Positions 1-8,826 of a stretch of DNA of 64,000 nucleotides are shown here, piece by piece. Positions within the stretch are counted from its first letter, which is position 1; each line of letters opens with the position of its first letter. Both the position numbers and the translations under genes were made by a program. The notes beneath the pieces were generated by a model that did no database searches, was not told the DNA's origin, and saw only the letters and a program-made list of their open reading frames with translations. The stretch is from Xenophilus sp. L33 (lineage in GTDB: Bacteria; Pseudomonadota; Gammaproteobacteria; Burkholderiales; Burkholderiaceae_C). The stretch spans positions 124,001 through 188,000 of the forward strand of contig NZ_LMUW01000036.1 of the NCBI RefSeq assembly GCF_009765735.1. Reading direction: 5' to 3'.

Positions 1-15
1 ACGAAGGGCGCCGGC

Positions 16-765
16 ATGAGCGCCGAACCGATCGTGCTGCAGACCCGCGGCCTGACCCTGTCCTTCGGCGGCCTGCATGTGCTGAGCGGACTCGACTTCA
101 CGATGCACCGCGGCGAGCGGCATGCGGTGATCGGGCCCAACGGCGCCGGCAAGAGCACCTTCGTCGCGCTGGTCAGCGGGCTCCTGCGGCCGAACGCCGG
201 CCAGGTGCTGCTCGAGGGCCGCGACGTCACGCGCGCCACGGCGAACGAACGGGTGGCGGCCGGCCTGGTGCGCACCTTCCAGATCAACACGCTGTTCGCG
301 ACGCTGAGCCCGCTGCAGTCGGTGGTGCTGGCGCTCTGCCAGCGCGACGGCGTGGCGCGTCCTTCGCTGCGCGCGATCGTGCACTGCAGGCCGCAGATCG
401 AGGAAGGCGCCGCGCTGCTGGAGCGCTTCGGCCTGCTGGACGATGCGCACCTGCCGACGCAGACGCTGCCCTACGGCCGCCAGCGCGTGCTCGAGGTGGT
501 GCTGGCCTATGCGCTGCGGCCGCGCGTGCTGCTGCTCGACGAGCCGGCCGCGGGCCTCACGACCGCGCAGGGCCACGCGCTCTTCGAGCAGGTCGCCACC
601 TTGACCGAAGGCACCGCGGTGCTGTTCATCGAGCACGACATGAACCTGGTGTTCGGCTATGCGCAGCGGGTGTCGGTGTTCGCCGGCGGCAGCGTGCTCG
701 CCAGCGGCACGCCCGACGAGATGCGCAGCCACGAAGGCGTGCAGAAGGCCTACCTTGGCCACTGA
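16..765 (+). CDS. livG: Branched-chain amino acid-type ABC transporter ATPase (LivG-like)
   Basis: Cytoplasmic ATPase of a LivFGHM/HAAT-type importer; in this lineage such importers often carry aromatic acids or amides as well as branched-chain amino acids. Visible motifs are Walker A GPNGAGKST near residue 41, a degenerate signature region PYGRQR near 154, Walker B VLLLDEP near 177 and the switch His in IEHDM near 208. The 249-aa length is normal for LivG. The gene is followed at once by the LivF-like partner, and the permease genes presumably lie left of the window. The family is clear; the transported substrate is unknown. Confidence 0.9.
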   Translation: MSAEPIVLQTRGLTLSFGGLHVLSGLDFTMHRGERHAVIGPNGAGKSTFVALVSGLLRPNAGQVLLEGRDVTRATANERVAAGLVRTFQINTLFATLSPLQSVVLALCQRDGVARPSLRAIVHCRPQIEEGAALLERFGLLDDAHLPTQTLPYGRQRVLEVVLAYALRPRVLLLDEPAAGLTTAQGHALFEQVATLTEGTAVLFIEHDMNLVFGYAQRVSVFAGGSVLASGTPDEMRSHEGVQKAYLGH

Positions 766-787
766 GACTGCCTTCCTGTCGTCGCCC

Positions 788-1558
788 ATGCGGGCGATGC
801 CGCCTCGCATGACCGATGCGGTGGATGCCGTGGCGACCTCGCCCGGCACGCCGCCTGCGCCGCTGCTGAAGCTCGCAGGCCTTTGCGCCGGCTACGGCAA
901 CTCGCGCGTGCTGCACGGCATCGACCTCGAACTGTTCCCGCGCGAGACGCTGGTCGTGGTCGGCCGCAACGGCGTCGGCAAGACCACGCTGGTCGAATCG
1001 ATCATCGGCCTCACCACCCACCATGCGGGCGAGATCCTCTGGCAGGGCAGGCCGGTGCAGCAGATGCTGCCGCACCTGCGCAACCGCGCCGGCATCGCCT
1101 GGGTGCCGCAGCAGCGCGAGGTGTTCCGCTCGCTCACGGTGGCCGAGAACCTGCAGGTGGTGCAGCGGCCCGGCCACTGGAATGCCGATGCGGTCTATGC
1201 GCTCTTCCCGCGCCTGCACGAGCGGCGGCGCAACTACGGCGACCAGCTGTCGGGCGGCGAGCAGCAGATGCTGGCGCTCGGCCGCGCGCTCATGACCAAC
1301 CCGAAGCTGCTGCTGCTCGACGAACCGGTGGAAGGCCTGGCGCCGATCGTGGTCGACCAGATGCTGCGCGCCATCGACACGATGCGCGAGAGCGGCGACA
1401 TGACGATCCTGCTGGTCGAGCAGAAATACGAACTGGCGCTGGCGCACTCCGAGCGCTGCGTGGTGATCGACCACGGCACCGTCGTGCACCAGGGCCCGAG
1501 CCGGGCCTTGCTCGCCGACCAGGCACTGATCGACCGATACCTGGGGCTGGCCCACTGA
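788..1558 (+). CDS. livF: Branched-chain amino acid-type ABC transporter ATPase (LivF-like)
   Basis: Second ATPase of the HAAT-type importer, pairing with the upstream LivG-like subunit. It has Walker A GRNGVGKTT, signature LSGGEQQM and Walker B LLLLDEP. The homologous core begins at LLKLAGLCAGYG, so the true start is one of several in-frame codons: ATG 788, 797 or 809, or a TTG at 755 overlapping the livG stop. I chose 788; none has a strong Shine-Dalgarno, which suggests translational coupling to livG. The Rieske oxygenase gene follows after 55 bp, suggesting co-expression of uptake and catabolism. Confidence 0.88.
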   Translation: MRAMPPRMTDAVDAVATSPGTPPAPLLKLAGLCAGYGNSRVLHGIDLELFPRETLVVVGRNGVGKTTLVESIIGLTTHHAGEILWQGRPVQQMLPHLRNRAGIAWVPQQREVFRSLTVAENLQVVQRPGHWNADAVYALFPRLHERRRNYGDQLSGGEQQMLALGRALMTNPKLLLLDEPVEGLAPIVVDQMLRAIDTMRESGDMTILLVEQKYELALAHSERCVVIDHGTVVHQGPSRALLADQALIDRYLGLAH

Positions 1559-1613
1559 GGCGCGCCCTTCCCCCACAACGCAGCGACCGCTGCATGAAAC
1601 AGCGAGGACCCCC

Positions 1614-2921
1614 ATGCTGAGCAAAGACAAGAACGAACTGCTGACCCGCGTGGGTCCCGGCACGCCGATGGGCAATCTGCTGCGCCGGTACTGGATGCCG
1701 GTCGCCGGCATCTCCGAATTCGACACGCGCAGCACCAAGCCGCTGCGCCTCATGGGCGAGGACCTGGTGCTCTACAAGGACCTCGGCGGCGCGTATGGCC
1801 TGGTCGACCGGCGTTGCGCGCACCGGCGCGCCGACCTGGCCTACGGCATGGTCGAGCAGCAGGGCCTGCGCTGCAACTACCACGGCTGGCGCTTCGACGC
1901 CGCCGGCCATTGCGTGGAGCGGCCCTTCGAGGCGACCGCCATCCCGGGCGATCCGGGCAAGGACCGCATCGCGCTGAAGGCCTATCCGGTGAAGCTGCTG
2001 GCCGGCATGGTCTGGGCCTACATGGGGCCGCTGCCTGCGCCCGAGCTGCCCGAATGGGAAGCCTTCTCGTGGCCCGACGGCTTCGCCCAGGTGGTGATCA
2101 GCGAGGTGCCCTGCAACTGGTTCCAGTGCCAGGAGAACTCGATCGACCCGGTGCACTTCGAATGGATGCACGAGAACTGGGGCAAGCGGCTGCGCACCCG
2201 CGACATGACGCTCGGCCCCACGCACCTGAAGCTCGACTTCGAGGAATTCGAATACGGCTTCACCTACCACCGCGTGAAGGCCGACAGCGACGAGCAGGAC
2301 GAGGCCTGGACCGTCGGCCGCGTCTGCCTGTGGCCGAACGCCTTCTTCCTCGGCGAGCACTTCGAGTGGCGGGTGCCGATCGACGACGAGAACACGCTGA
2401 GCGTGACCTGGAAGTACACCCGCGTGCCGAAGGAGCGCGCGCCCTACGAGCAGGGCAGCGTTCCGACCTGGTACGGCCCGCTCACCGATGCCGCGGGCAA
2501 GTGGATCGACACGCACATCATGAACCAGGACTTCCTGGCCTGGGTCGGCCAGGGCCGCATCGCCGACCGGTCGCTGGAGCGCCTGGGCGCCAGCGACCGC
2601 GGCATCGTGGCGATCCGCCGCCGCTTCTTCGAGGAGCTGGACGCGATCGCCGCCGGCGCCGAAGCCAAGGGCACGATCCGCGACCCCGCGAAGAGCCAGC
2701 GCGTGCCGCTCCCGATGATGGACCGCGAGCAGGTGCTCAAGGCCCACACGATCGACGAGATCCTGACCAACCCGCGCATGAAGGTGCACTACACCTCGTA
2801 CATCTTCCAGGCCGGCCAGCCGGAGGAAGTGCGCCGCGCCTTCTCGGCCGCGATGGGCGTGGAGGTGCGTGAGTTCGAGGGCATCGTGCAGTCGCGCGGC
2901 AAGGCGGTCGCGCAGACCTGA
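1614..2921 (+). CDS. Rieske [2Fe-2S] aromatic ring-hydroxylating oxygenase, alpha subunit
   Basis: Terminal oxygenase of the VanA/phthalate-4,5-dioxygenase-like class, which inserts oxygen into aromatic rings or removes O-methyl groups using electrons from a separate reductase. The Rieske ligands are visible as C68-x-H70 and C87-x2-H90 (RRCAH and RCNYHGW). The mononuclear-iron site is visible as SIDPVHFEWMH near residues 175-185. At 435 aa it is full length. GAGGA precedes the ATG. It shares the N-terminal pattern LTRVGPGTPMG with the two other Rieske proteins here, so all three belong to one subfamily. No reductase gene is nearby. The substrate is unknown. Confidence 0.92.
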   Translation: MLSKDKNELLTRVGPGTPMGNLLRRYWMPVAGISEFDTRSTKPLRLMGEDLVLYKDLGGAYGLVDRRCAHRRADLAYGMVEQQGLRCNYHGWRFDAAGHCVERPFEATAIPGDPGKDRIALKAYPVKLLAGMVWAYMGPLPAPELPEWEAFSWPDGFAQVVISEVPCNWFQCQENSIDPVHFEWMHENWGKRLRTRDMTLGPTHLKLDFEEFEYGFTYHRVKADSDEQDEAWTVGRVCLWPNAFFLGEHFEWRVPIDDENTLSVTWKYTRVPKERAPYEQGSVPTWYGPLTDAAGKWIDTHIMNQDFLAWVGQGRIADRSLERLGASDRGIVAIRRRFFEELDAIAAGAEAKGTIRDPAKSQRVPLPMMDREQVLKAHTIDEILTNPRMKVHYTSYIFQAGQPEEVRRAFSAAMGVEVREFEGIVQSRGKAVAQT

Positions 2922-2942
2922 AGCGTCCGGTCGCCGAGGGCG

Positions 2943-3737
2943 TCAGCGCGTCGCCATCGTGATGCCGCCGTCCACCACGATCTGCTGCCCGGTGACGTAG
3001 CGGCTCTCGTCGCTGGCCAGGAAGAGCGCGGCGTGCGCGACGTCCCAGGCGTCGCCCATGCGGCCCATCGGCACCTGCTGGTGGCGGTGCGCCACGAACT
3101 TCTCGAACTCGCCGCCGGCGTACTTCTCGGCGAGCCGCTCCACCAGCGGCGTGAACATCAGGCCGGGCACCACGCAGTTCAGGCGGATGCCGCGTGCCGC
3201 GTACACCACCGCAGTGGTCGCGGTCATCTGCATCAGCGCGGCCTTGGCCGCGGCGTAGGCCACCTGCGGCTTGCCGACATAGCGCAGGCCGGCGATCGAC
3301 GACACGTTGACGATCGCGCCGCCGCCCTGGCGCTCCATCTGCGGGATGACGTGCTTGCAGCACAGGAAGGCCGACTTCAGGTTGACGTCCATCTGCTCGT
3401 CCCAGACGGCTTCGTCCATGGTCACCGGATCGCCGGGCTCCGAGCGGCCGACGTTGTTGACCAGGATGTCGATGCGGCCGAAGCGCTCGATGCAGGCCGC
3501 GGCCAGCGATGCCACCTCGGCGGCTCGCGTGACGTCGCACGCGATCACCTCGGCGCTGCCGCCCTCGTCGAGGATCGCACCGCGGGTGCGCTCCGCCGCA
3601 TCGATGTCGCGGTCGCAGCCGAACACCTTCGCGCCCTGCCGTGCAAGCAGCACCGCGATCGCCTTGCCGTTGCCCCAGCCGCTGCCGGCGGTGCCGCAGC
3701 CGGTCACCAGGGCCACCTTGCCGTCGAGTCTCAGCAT
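2943..3737 (-). CDS. SDR family oxidoreductase with extended glycine loop
   Basis: NAD(P)-dependent dehydrogenase of the classical short-chain family, 264 aa. The cofactor loop is unusual: after VALVTG it reads CGTAGSGWGNGKA instead of TGxxxGIG, a longer Gly-rich loop. The catalytic Ser lies in NVSSIAG and Tyr/Lys in YAAAK; the NNVG motif is present. It is the last gene of an eight-gene minus-strand operon starting at 10202, with 16 bp to the esterase upstream. Its closest relative in the window is the SDR at 19662-20501, which has the same extended loop and also sits beside a Rieske oxygenase. A likely role is diol or alcohol dehydrogenation after ring oxidation. Confidence 0.88.
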   Translation of the reverse strand: MLRLDGKVALVTGCGTAGSGWGNGKAIAVLLARQGAKVFGCDRDIDAAERTRGAILDEGGSAEVIACDVTRAAEVASLAAACIERFGRIDILVNNVGRSEPGDPVTMDEAVWDEQMDVNLKSAFLCCKHVIPQMERQGGGAIVNVSSIAGLRYVGKPQVAYAAAKAALMQMTATTAVVYAARGIRLNCVVPGLMFTPLVERLAEKYAGGEFEKFVAHRHQQVPMGRMGDAWDVAHAALFLASDESRYVTGQQIVVDGGITMATR

Positions 3738-3753
3738 GCGGGTCCTCGCGCGT

Positions 3754-4632
3754 TCAAGAGACTTGCGCGTCGATGAAGGCCAGCAGGGCCTCGCCGACGT
3801 CCTGTTGCGGCGAGCCCAGGCTCTGCACCGTCGAGACGTGGTTGTGACCGGCGAACCAGCGCAGGACGGGGCTCGCGCCCTGCGCCAGCGTGATCGCCTC
3901 GGCCAGCGCGAAGGTCGGCGCCGCGAGCGGGGCCGGATCGAACTCGGCCAGGCTGAGCCAGAGCGGCACGTCGACGCGGCGGACGTGGGTCCATGGCGAG
4001 CGGGCCGCGAGTTGCGATTCGTCGCTGCCGAAATAGGCGGCGATGCCGGGTGCGAGCGGCGCCCTGGCCCGGTAGAAGCCGCTCATCAGCATCACGCCCA
4101 CGAGGTCGGGACCCGGCGTGCCGCCGATGGACTCGTCGAACAGCCACGTCGCCACGTGGCAGGCGCCGGCGGACTGGCCGAGCACGAAGAGCGGGCCCGT
4201 GGCGCCGACGATCCCGCCGAGCGTCGACCGCACCCAACTCACGACCGCCTGCACGTCCTGCGCGCCCGCGGGCCACCCATGCGCCGGAGCCAGCCGGTAG
4301 TTGGGCAGCACCGCGGCGATGCCCTGGCGCGCCAGCCAGCGCCCGATGTTCGGATAGAAGACGCCGTCGCCGTTCTTGTCGCCGGCGACGAAGCCGCCGC
4401 CGTGCACGAAGACCACCACGGCCCGCGGCTTGCCGGCGGGCGCGTAGAGGTCGAGCCGGTGGCGGGCATCGTCGCCATAGGCCAGGTCCGCCTGCTCCAG
4501 CGCGACCGGCGTGGTGTCGATGTGCGGGCGATAGACGGCGCGCGTGGCCTCCAGCACCTTCGGGTCGAAGACGGCGCCGTGCGAACGGACTTGTTGCCTG
4601 ATCCGCTCGCAGAGCGCTTCGGTCGGGGTCAT
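3754..4632 (-). CDS. Alpha/beta hydrolase (HSL-like esterase)
   Basis: Carboxylesterase of the hormone-sensitive-lipase/arylformamidase type, 292 aa. The oxyanion-hole motif is VFVHGGGF and the nucleophile elbow is LGQSAGA. A plausible acid lies in AEFDPAP and the catalytic His in WFAGHNH near the C-terminus. The start ATG at 4632 begins the homologous protein; the frame stays open far upstream through other genes without meaning. It lies in the minus-strand operon between the nitroreductase and the terminal SDR, so ester or amide hydrolysis of an aromatic intermediate is plausible. There is no signal peptide, so it is cytoplasmic. Confidence 0.87.
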   Translation of the reverse strand: MTPTEALCERIRQQVRSHGAVFDPKVLEATRAVYRPHIDTTPVALEQADLAYGDDARHRLDLYAPAGKPRAVVVFVHGGGFVAGDKNGDGVFYPNIGRWLARQGIAAVLPNYRLAPAHGWPAGAQDVQAVVSWVRSTLGGIVGATGPLFVLGQSAGACHVATWLFDESIGGTPGPDLVGVMLMSGFYRARAPLAPGIAAYFGSDESQLAARSPWTHVRRVDVPLWLSLAEFDPAPLAAPTFALAEAITLAQGASPVLRWFAGHNHVSTVQSLGSPQQDVGEALLAFIDAQVS

Positions 4633-4652
4633 CGGTATTCCTTTTCTTCGAA

Positions 4653-5495
4653 CTACTTCATCACGAAGCCGCGCGCCAGCATGGCCTGGTAGAGGCGGTC
4701 GCGGCCGTCCAGCGAATGCGCGCCGGCGACGCGGGCCGCCGCCTTGTGGCTCCAGTCTTCCGGTGGCCGCTGCTGACGCCTCTGGAAGGCGAGCATCGCC
4801 GCATCGTAGTCGTCGACCGCGCGACGGTCGAGCGGCCGGTATTGCTCGTGGTGCAGCACGACTTCGAACGGCAGCCGCGGCTTGATGCCCGTGGCCCTCG
4901 CCGGATCGGGATGGCCGATCAGCAGGCCGAACACCGCGAAGGACTCCGGCGGCAATGCCAGCTCCCGCGCCACCGCGACCGGGTCGTTGCGCAAGGCGCC
5001 GATGAAGCAGGTGCCGAGGCCGATGGCATGCGCGGCGACCGCCGCGTTCTGCGCCGCCAGGCTGGCGTCGATGACCGTGACGAGATAGCTCTCGAAATAG
5101 TCCAGGCCGTCGACCGGCGTGCCGGTCAGGGCGCCAAGCGCGCGCAGCCGCGACTGGTCGCCGACCACCACCAGCAGCAGCGGTGCCTCCAGGATGTGCT
5201 TCTGCCGGCCGGCCAGCGACGCCAGCCGCGCCTTGCGCTCCGGGTCGCGCACCGCGACGAAGCTGAAGGCCTGCAGGTTCGAGGAGGTCGACGCCGACTG
5301 CGCCGCACCGACGATCAGCGCGATCTCTTCCTCGGTGACCGGCGTGTCGAGGAAGGTGCGGGTCGAACGCCGGGTGAGCAGCGGGTGCAGCGCGTCGTCC
5401 GGCAGAGCGGCCTCGCACGGCGGTTCCGCGGCCCGGCCGTAGCGTTCGGCCAGCAGTGCCTGTCGCGACCGCGTCCCGGCCTTCTTCGCCGTCAT
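4653..5495 (-). CDS. Nitroreductase family protein (NfsA-like FMN oxidoreductase)
   Basis: Predicted FMN-dependent NAD(P)H oxidoreductase, 280 aa. The N-terminal RRSTRTF motif is the usual FMN-phosphate binding element of the nitroreductase fold. SNLQAFSFVAV and GLGTCFIGALRN match conserved blocks, and the C-terminal IKPRLP segment resembles the oxygen-insensitive NfsA branch. Its ATG overlaps the stop of the upstream Bug gene as ATGA (5492-5495), so translation is probably coupled. The context suggests reduction of a quinone or nitro-aromatic related to the operon's substrate, though nitroreductases are promiscuous. Twenty bases separate it from the downstream esterase. Confidence 0.88.
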   Translation of the reverse strand: MTAKKAGTRSRQALLAERYGRAAEPPCEAALPDDALHPLLTRRSTRTFLDTPVTEEEIALIVGAAQSASTSSNLQAFSFVAVRDPERKARLASLAGRQKHILEAPLLLVVVGDQSRLRALGALTGTPVDGLDYFESYLVTVIDASLAAQNAAVAAHAIGLGTCFIGALRNDPVAVARELALPPESFAVFGLLIGHPDPARATGIKPRLPFEVVLHHEQYRPLDRRAVDDYDAAMLAFQRRQQRPPEDWSHKAAARVAGAHSLDGRDRLYQAMLARGFVMK

Positions 5496-6484
5496 TGCTT
5501 GAGCATGCCGTACTTGGCCAGCAGCGTGCGCTGCTCGGCCTCGGCCTGGACCGCGAAGCGCGTGAATTCCGCATGGTCCATGTAGCGCGGCCGCTGCGCC
5601 GAGCGGTCGAGCAGCGCGATGTAGGAAGGCTGCCCGACCGCGAACTTGAAGGCGTCCTGCAGCTTCTGCACCACCGCGGCGTCCATGCGGGCCGGGCCGC
5701 CGATGCCCATCGGGCTGTCGATCGAGACGGTGTAGCCCAGCTCGCGCATGGTCGGCACCGCCGGCCACTTGGCCTGCCGCTGGTCGGTCGCCATCGCCAG
5801 GATGCGGATCTTGCCGCCCTGCTCCATCGGCGCCGCGCTGATCAGCGTGTCGACCGAGAAGGTGAGTTGCCCGCCGAGCAGCGCCGACATGGTGTCGCTG
5901 CTGCCGCGGAAGGGCACCGGCGTCCACTTGAGCTTGTCGCGCGCCGCCACTTCCTCGGTGAAGACATGGGCGCTGTTGCCGAGGCCGGACGGCGCGCCAT
6001 AGGACACCTGTTCCGGATGGGCCCGGCCGAAGGCCAGCAGGTCGGCCCATGTCTTGAACGGCGAATCCGCCGGCACCAGCACCGCGAAGCCGATCTCGGC
6101 CAGCGAGGCGATCCAGGTGAAGTCCTTGATCGGGTCGTAGCCGACGTCTTCCAGCAGCGGCTGCCGCAAGGTGCTGAGCGACAGCACCACCAGCGTGTAG
6201 CCGTCGGGCGCCGCCGCCTTGGCCGCGAGGAAGGACGGCGTGCCGCCGGCGCCGGACTTGTTCTCGATCACGATCGGCTGACCCAGTTGCTTGGCCGCCT
6301 CGTTGGAGGCGGCCCGGGCCAGGAGGTCGAAGGTCGCGCCGGCGGGGCTGCCGACCAGCAGGCGGATCGGCCGCGTCGGGAAGCTGGCGGCGTCGCCGGC
6401 CGCGCGTGCGCTCCAGGCGGGCAGGACGCAGGCCGCCGCCAGGCCTTGCAGCAGGCGGCGGCGCGATGAATCGGGAGTTGGCAT
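5492..6484 (-). CDS. Tripartite tricarboxylate transporter (Bug/TctC) substrate-binding protein
   Basis: Periplasmic solute-binding protein of the Bug family, 330 aa. The N-terminus SSRRRLLQGLAAACVL, ending at ARA-AG, looks like a twin-arginine or Sec export signal. The mature start FPTRPIRLLVGSPAG and the block GQPIVIENKSGAGGT are family hallmarks, as is YGAPSGLGNSAH. The protein is closely similar to the Bug at 12043 across its length (shared TPVPFRGSSDTM and LGGQLTFSVDT). No TctA/TctB membrane genes are in the window, so it must either use a permease encoded elsewhere or act in sensing. It is the fifth gene of the minus-strand operon. Confidence 0.92.
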   Translation of the reverse strand: MPTPDSSRRRLLQGLAAACVLPAWSARAAGDAASFPTRPIRLLVGSPAGATFDLLARAASNEAAKQLGQPIVIENKSGAGGTPSFLAAKAAAPDGYTLVVLSLSTLRQPLLEDVGYDPIKDFTWIASLAEIGFAVLVPADSPFKTWADLLAFGRAHPEQVSYGAPSGLGNSAHVFTEEVAARDKLKWTPVPFRGSSDTMSALLGGQLTFSVDTLISAAPMEQGGKIRILAMATDQRQAKWPAVPTMRELGYTVSIDSPMGIGGPARMDAAVVQKLQDAFKFAVGQPSYIALLDRSAQRPRYMDHAEFTRFAVQAEAEQRTLLAKYGMLKQ

Positions 6485-6515
6485 GGTTTGTCTCCGTCAT
6501 TGGCGCTGCGAGCGC

Positions 6516-7802
6516 CTATTTTTCTGCGGGGTAGTGCTCGGCGTGCGCGGCGGCATGCGGACGCCAGGACGCGTCGGGCGCGATGTCGACGTCGAAGCCG
6601 TGCATGTGCGTGAGGTCTTCGAGCTGCAGGCCCAACGGGTCCTGGCCGGCGGCGTTCATCCGCACCGCATCGAGCAGCCGCTGCCGCAACCGCACGATCG
6701 CGGCGTCGGAGCCGACGAGGTGCTCGGTGCTGCGGTCGTAGATCGGCCCCTGCGACACCGAGATGACCGCATCCTCCTGCGTGATGCCGTGAAAGCCGCT
6801 CCAGCTGCTCTTGGCGCGCATCGCCGCACGGTCCTGCTGGAAGCCGTCGTGCCAGCCGGCGACGAATTCGCCGTGGGCGTAGAAGCGGTCTTCCAGCAGC
6901 CCCGAGCGCTTGAGCCGCGAGCGCAGGTCGAGCGCGCGGGTCGGGCTGGCGTCGATCAGGTAGCTGATCGTGTGCTCGTCGTCGACCGGCGTGTCGAACA
7001 CGGTCGTGTAGAAATCCGGGAACTCGATGATCCGGCCGGTCGGCAGGAAGAGCGGCACCAGCCGCACGTTCTGCCGCGGCGTCGCGCCGCCCACCTGGCG
7101 CAGGCTGGCGTAGTGGAAGCCGAAGGCGGTGTTCTCGATCTCCAGCCTGGGCGACATGTCGTCCCAGGCGTCGCTCACCATGTCGCCGACGTCGGCGTCC
7201 GGCCGCTTGCCGCTCTCGGCCAGCCACCCGGGCCGGGTCACGTTGCTGTGCAGGATGCCCACGTGCGAGCTGTCGGTACCGCCCTCCCACATCTGCAGGT
7301 AGTTGGCCCGCACCTTCATGCGAAAGGCGATGCGGTTGGCGGCCGGCACCTCGTCGAAGGCGAAGCGGCGCCACGGCGGCTCCTTCTCCTTCGGGCCGAT
7401 GTAGGTCCAGACCAGGCCCGACACCTCGCGCACCGGATAGGCCCGGGCCTTGAGCCGCGCACGGATGCGCGGGTCCGCGAGGTTCGGCATGTCCATGATC
7501 GAGCCGTCGACCGAGAACTTCCAGCCGTGGTAGATGCAGCGGATGCCGCCCTCCTCCACGCGGCCGAGCGCCATGGAGGCGCCGCGATGCAGGCACAGCT
7601 CGTCGAGCACGCCGACCTTGCCCGCGGTGTCGCGGAAGACCACGAAGTTCTCGCCGAGCAGCCGCGCCCGCAGCGGGTCGCCGTCGGGCTCGGGCAGCTC
7701 CGACTTCAGCGCGATCGGATGCCAGTAGCGCCGCATCGTCTCGCCCATCGGCGTGCCGGGGCCGACGCGGGTCAGTGTCTCGTTGTCTTCCTTGCTCAGC
7801 AT
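6516..7802 (-). CDS. Rieske [2Fe-2S] aromatic ring-hydroxylating oxygenase, alpha subunit
   Basis: Second VanA/phthalate-dioxygenase-like terminal oxygenase, 428 aa. The Rieske ligands are C70-x-H72 (ELCLHRG) and C89-x2-H92 (RCIYHGW). The catalytic iron site is TDSSHVGILH, giving the D-x2-H-x4-H pattern. The N-terminus MLSKEDNETLTRVGPGTP is nearly the same as in the oxygenase at 1614. It sits between two Bug-protein genes in the same operon, which suggests that the binding proteins deliver the aromatic acid that this enzyme attacks. The partner reductase is not encoded nearby. Family assignment is firm; regiospecificity is unknown. Confidence 0.92.
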   Translation of the reverse strand: MLSKEDNETLTRVGPGTPMGETMRRYWHPIALKSELPEPDGDPLRARLLGENFVVFRDTAGKVGVLDELCLHRGASMALGRVEEGGIRCIYHGWKFSVDGSIMDMPNLADPRIRARLKARAYPVREVSGLVWTYIGPKEKEPPWRRFAFDEVPAANRIAFRMKVRANYLQMWEGGTDSSHVGILHSNVTRPGWLAESGKRPDADVGDMVSDAWDDMSPRLEIENTAFGFHYASLRQVGGATPRQNVRLVPLFLPTGRIIEFPDFYTTVFDTPVDDEHTISYLIDASPTRALDLRSRLKRSGLLEDRFYAHGEFVAGWHDGFQQDRAAMRAKSSWSGFHGITQEDAVISVSQGPIYDRSTEHLVGSDAAIVRLRQRLLDAVRMNAAGQDPLGLQLEDLTHMHGFDVDIAPDASWRPHAAAHAEHYPAEK

Positions 7803-7826
7803 GGGGGGCTCCTTCGTGGGTGGGTC

Positions 7827-8816
7827 TCAGCGCTTGTCGGCCATGCCGAAGCGGGTCAGCAGTTCTCGCTGCTCGACGTTCGAGCGCGCGACGAAGGCGG
7901 TGAAATCGGCCGTCCCCATGTAGCGCGCGTGCTGATCGGAGCGTTCGAGCAGCGCGATCATGGCCGGCTGCTCGAGCGCGAACTTGAAGGCGTCGTGGAT
8001 CTTCGCGACCACCTCCGGCGGCATGTGGGCGGGGCCGCCGAGGCCGATCGGGCTGTCGATCGAGAGCGCGTAGCCCAGGTCGTGCATGGTCGGCACGTCG
8101 GGCCAGCTCTGCATGCGCTCCTTGGCCGCCACCGCCAGGTAGCGCGCCTTGCCGGCGCGCACGAAGGCGCTGCTGCTGATCACGGTGTCGACCGCGAAGG
8201 TCAGCTGGCCGCCGAGCAGCGCGGTCATGCTCTCGCTGCTGCCCTTGTAGCCGATCGCCTGCCACTTCACGTGCTCCTTCTCCGCGATCTCCTCGACGAA
8301 GAGGTGCGCGCTCTGGCCGAGCCCGGGCGGCGCGCCGTAGGAGACCTTCTGCGGATTGGCCTTGCCAAAGGCCAGCAGGTCGGCCCAGGTCTTGAACGGC
8401 GAGTCGGCGTTCACCACCACGGCGAAGATGTTGTCGACCATGTTGATGATGTAGGTGAAGTCGCGCATCGGGTCGTAGCCGACCGGCGCGAAGACCGGCT
8501 GCCGCCACAGTGCCGCATTGATCTGGCCGATGGTGTAGCCGTCGGGCGGCGCGTTCTTCATCAGCAGGAAGCTGGTGACGCCGGCGGCGCCCGGCCGGTT
8601 CTCGACGATCACCGGCTGGCCCAGCTTCTTCTCGGCCTCGACCGCGGCGACGCGCATCACCTGGTCGGTGATGCCGCCCGGCGGGAAGCCGACGATGAGC
8701 CGGATCGGATGGTCGGGAAAGGAAGCTGCCGAGCGCGCGGAAAGCGGCAGCAGCCCGGCCACCGACGCGGCCGAACCCAGCTGCAGCAGCCGGCGCCGCG
8801 AGATCCGAAGCTTCAT
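7827..8816 (-). CDS. Tripartite tricarboxylate transporter (Bug/TctC) substrate-binding protein
   Basis: Periplasmic Bug-family solute receptor, 329 aa. The export signal contains ISRRRLLQLGSAAS, a twin-arginine-like start, and mature sequence begins near FPDHPIRLIVGFPPGG. Family blocks GQPVIVENRPGAAG, YDPMRDFTYI and YGAPPGLGQSAH are visible. It lies 24 bp upstream of the Rieske gene and 10 bp after the NIPSNAP gene. It is more distant from the Bug proteins at 5492 and 12043 than they are from each other, so it may bind a different ligand. No cognate TctAB genes are seen. Confidence 0.92.
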   Translation of the reverse strand: MKLRISRRRLLQLGSAASVAGLLPLSARSAASFPDHPIRLIVGFPPGGITDQVMRVAAVEAEKKLGQPVIVENRPGAAGVTSFLLMKNAPPDGYTIGQINAALWRQPVFAPVGYDPMRDFTYIINMVDNIFAVVVNADSPFKTWADLLAFGKANPQKVSYGAPPGLGQSAHLFVEEIAEKEHVKWQAIGYKGSSESMTALLGGQLTFAVDTVISSSAFVRAGKARYLAVAAKERMQSWPDVPTMHDLGYALSIDSPIGLGGPAHMPPEVVAKIHDAFKFALEQPAMIALLERSDQHARYMGTADFTAFVARSNVEQRELLTRFGMADKR

Positions 8817-8826
8817 CGCAGTCTCC

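Noticed and set aside
6268-8508. A 746-codon minus-strand frame
   Set aside because: It is an alternative frame of the Rieske and Bug genes, which have clear motifs in their own frames.
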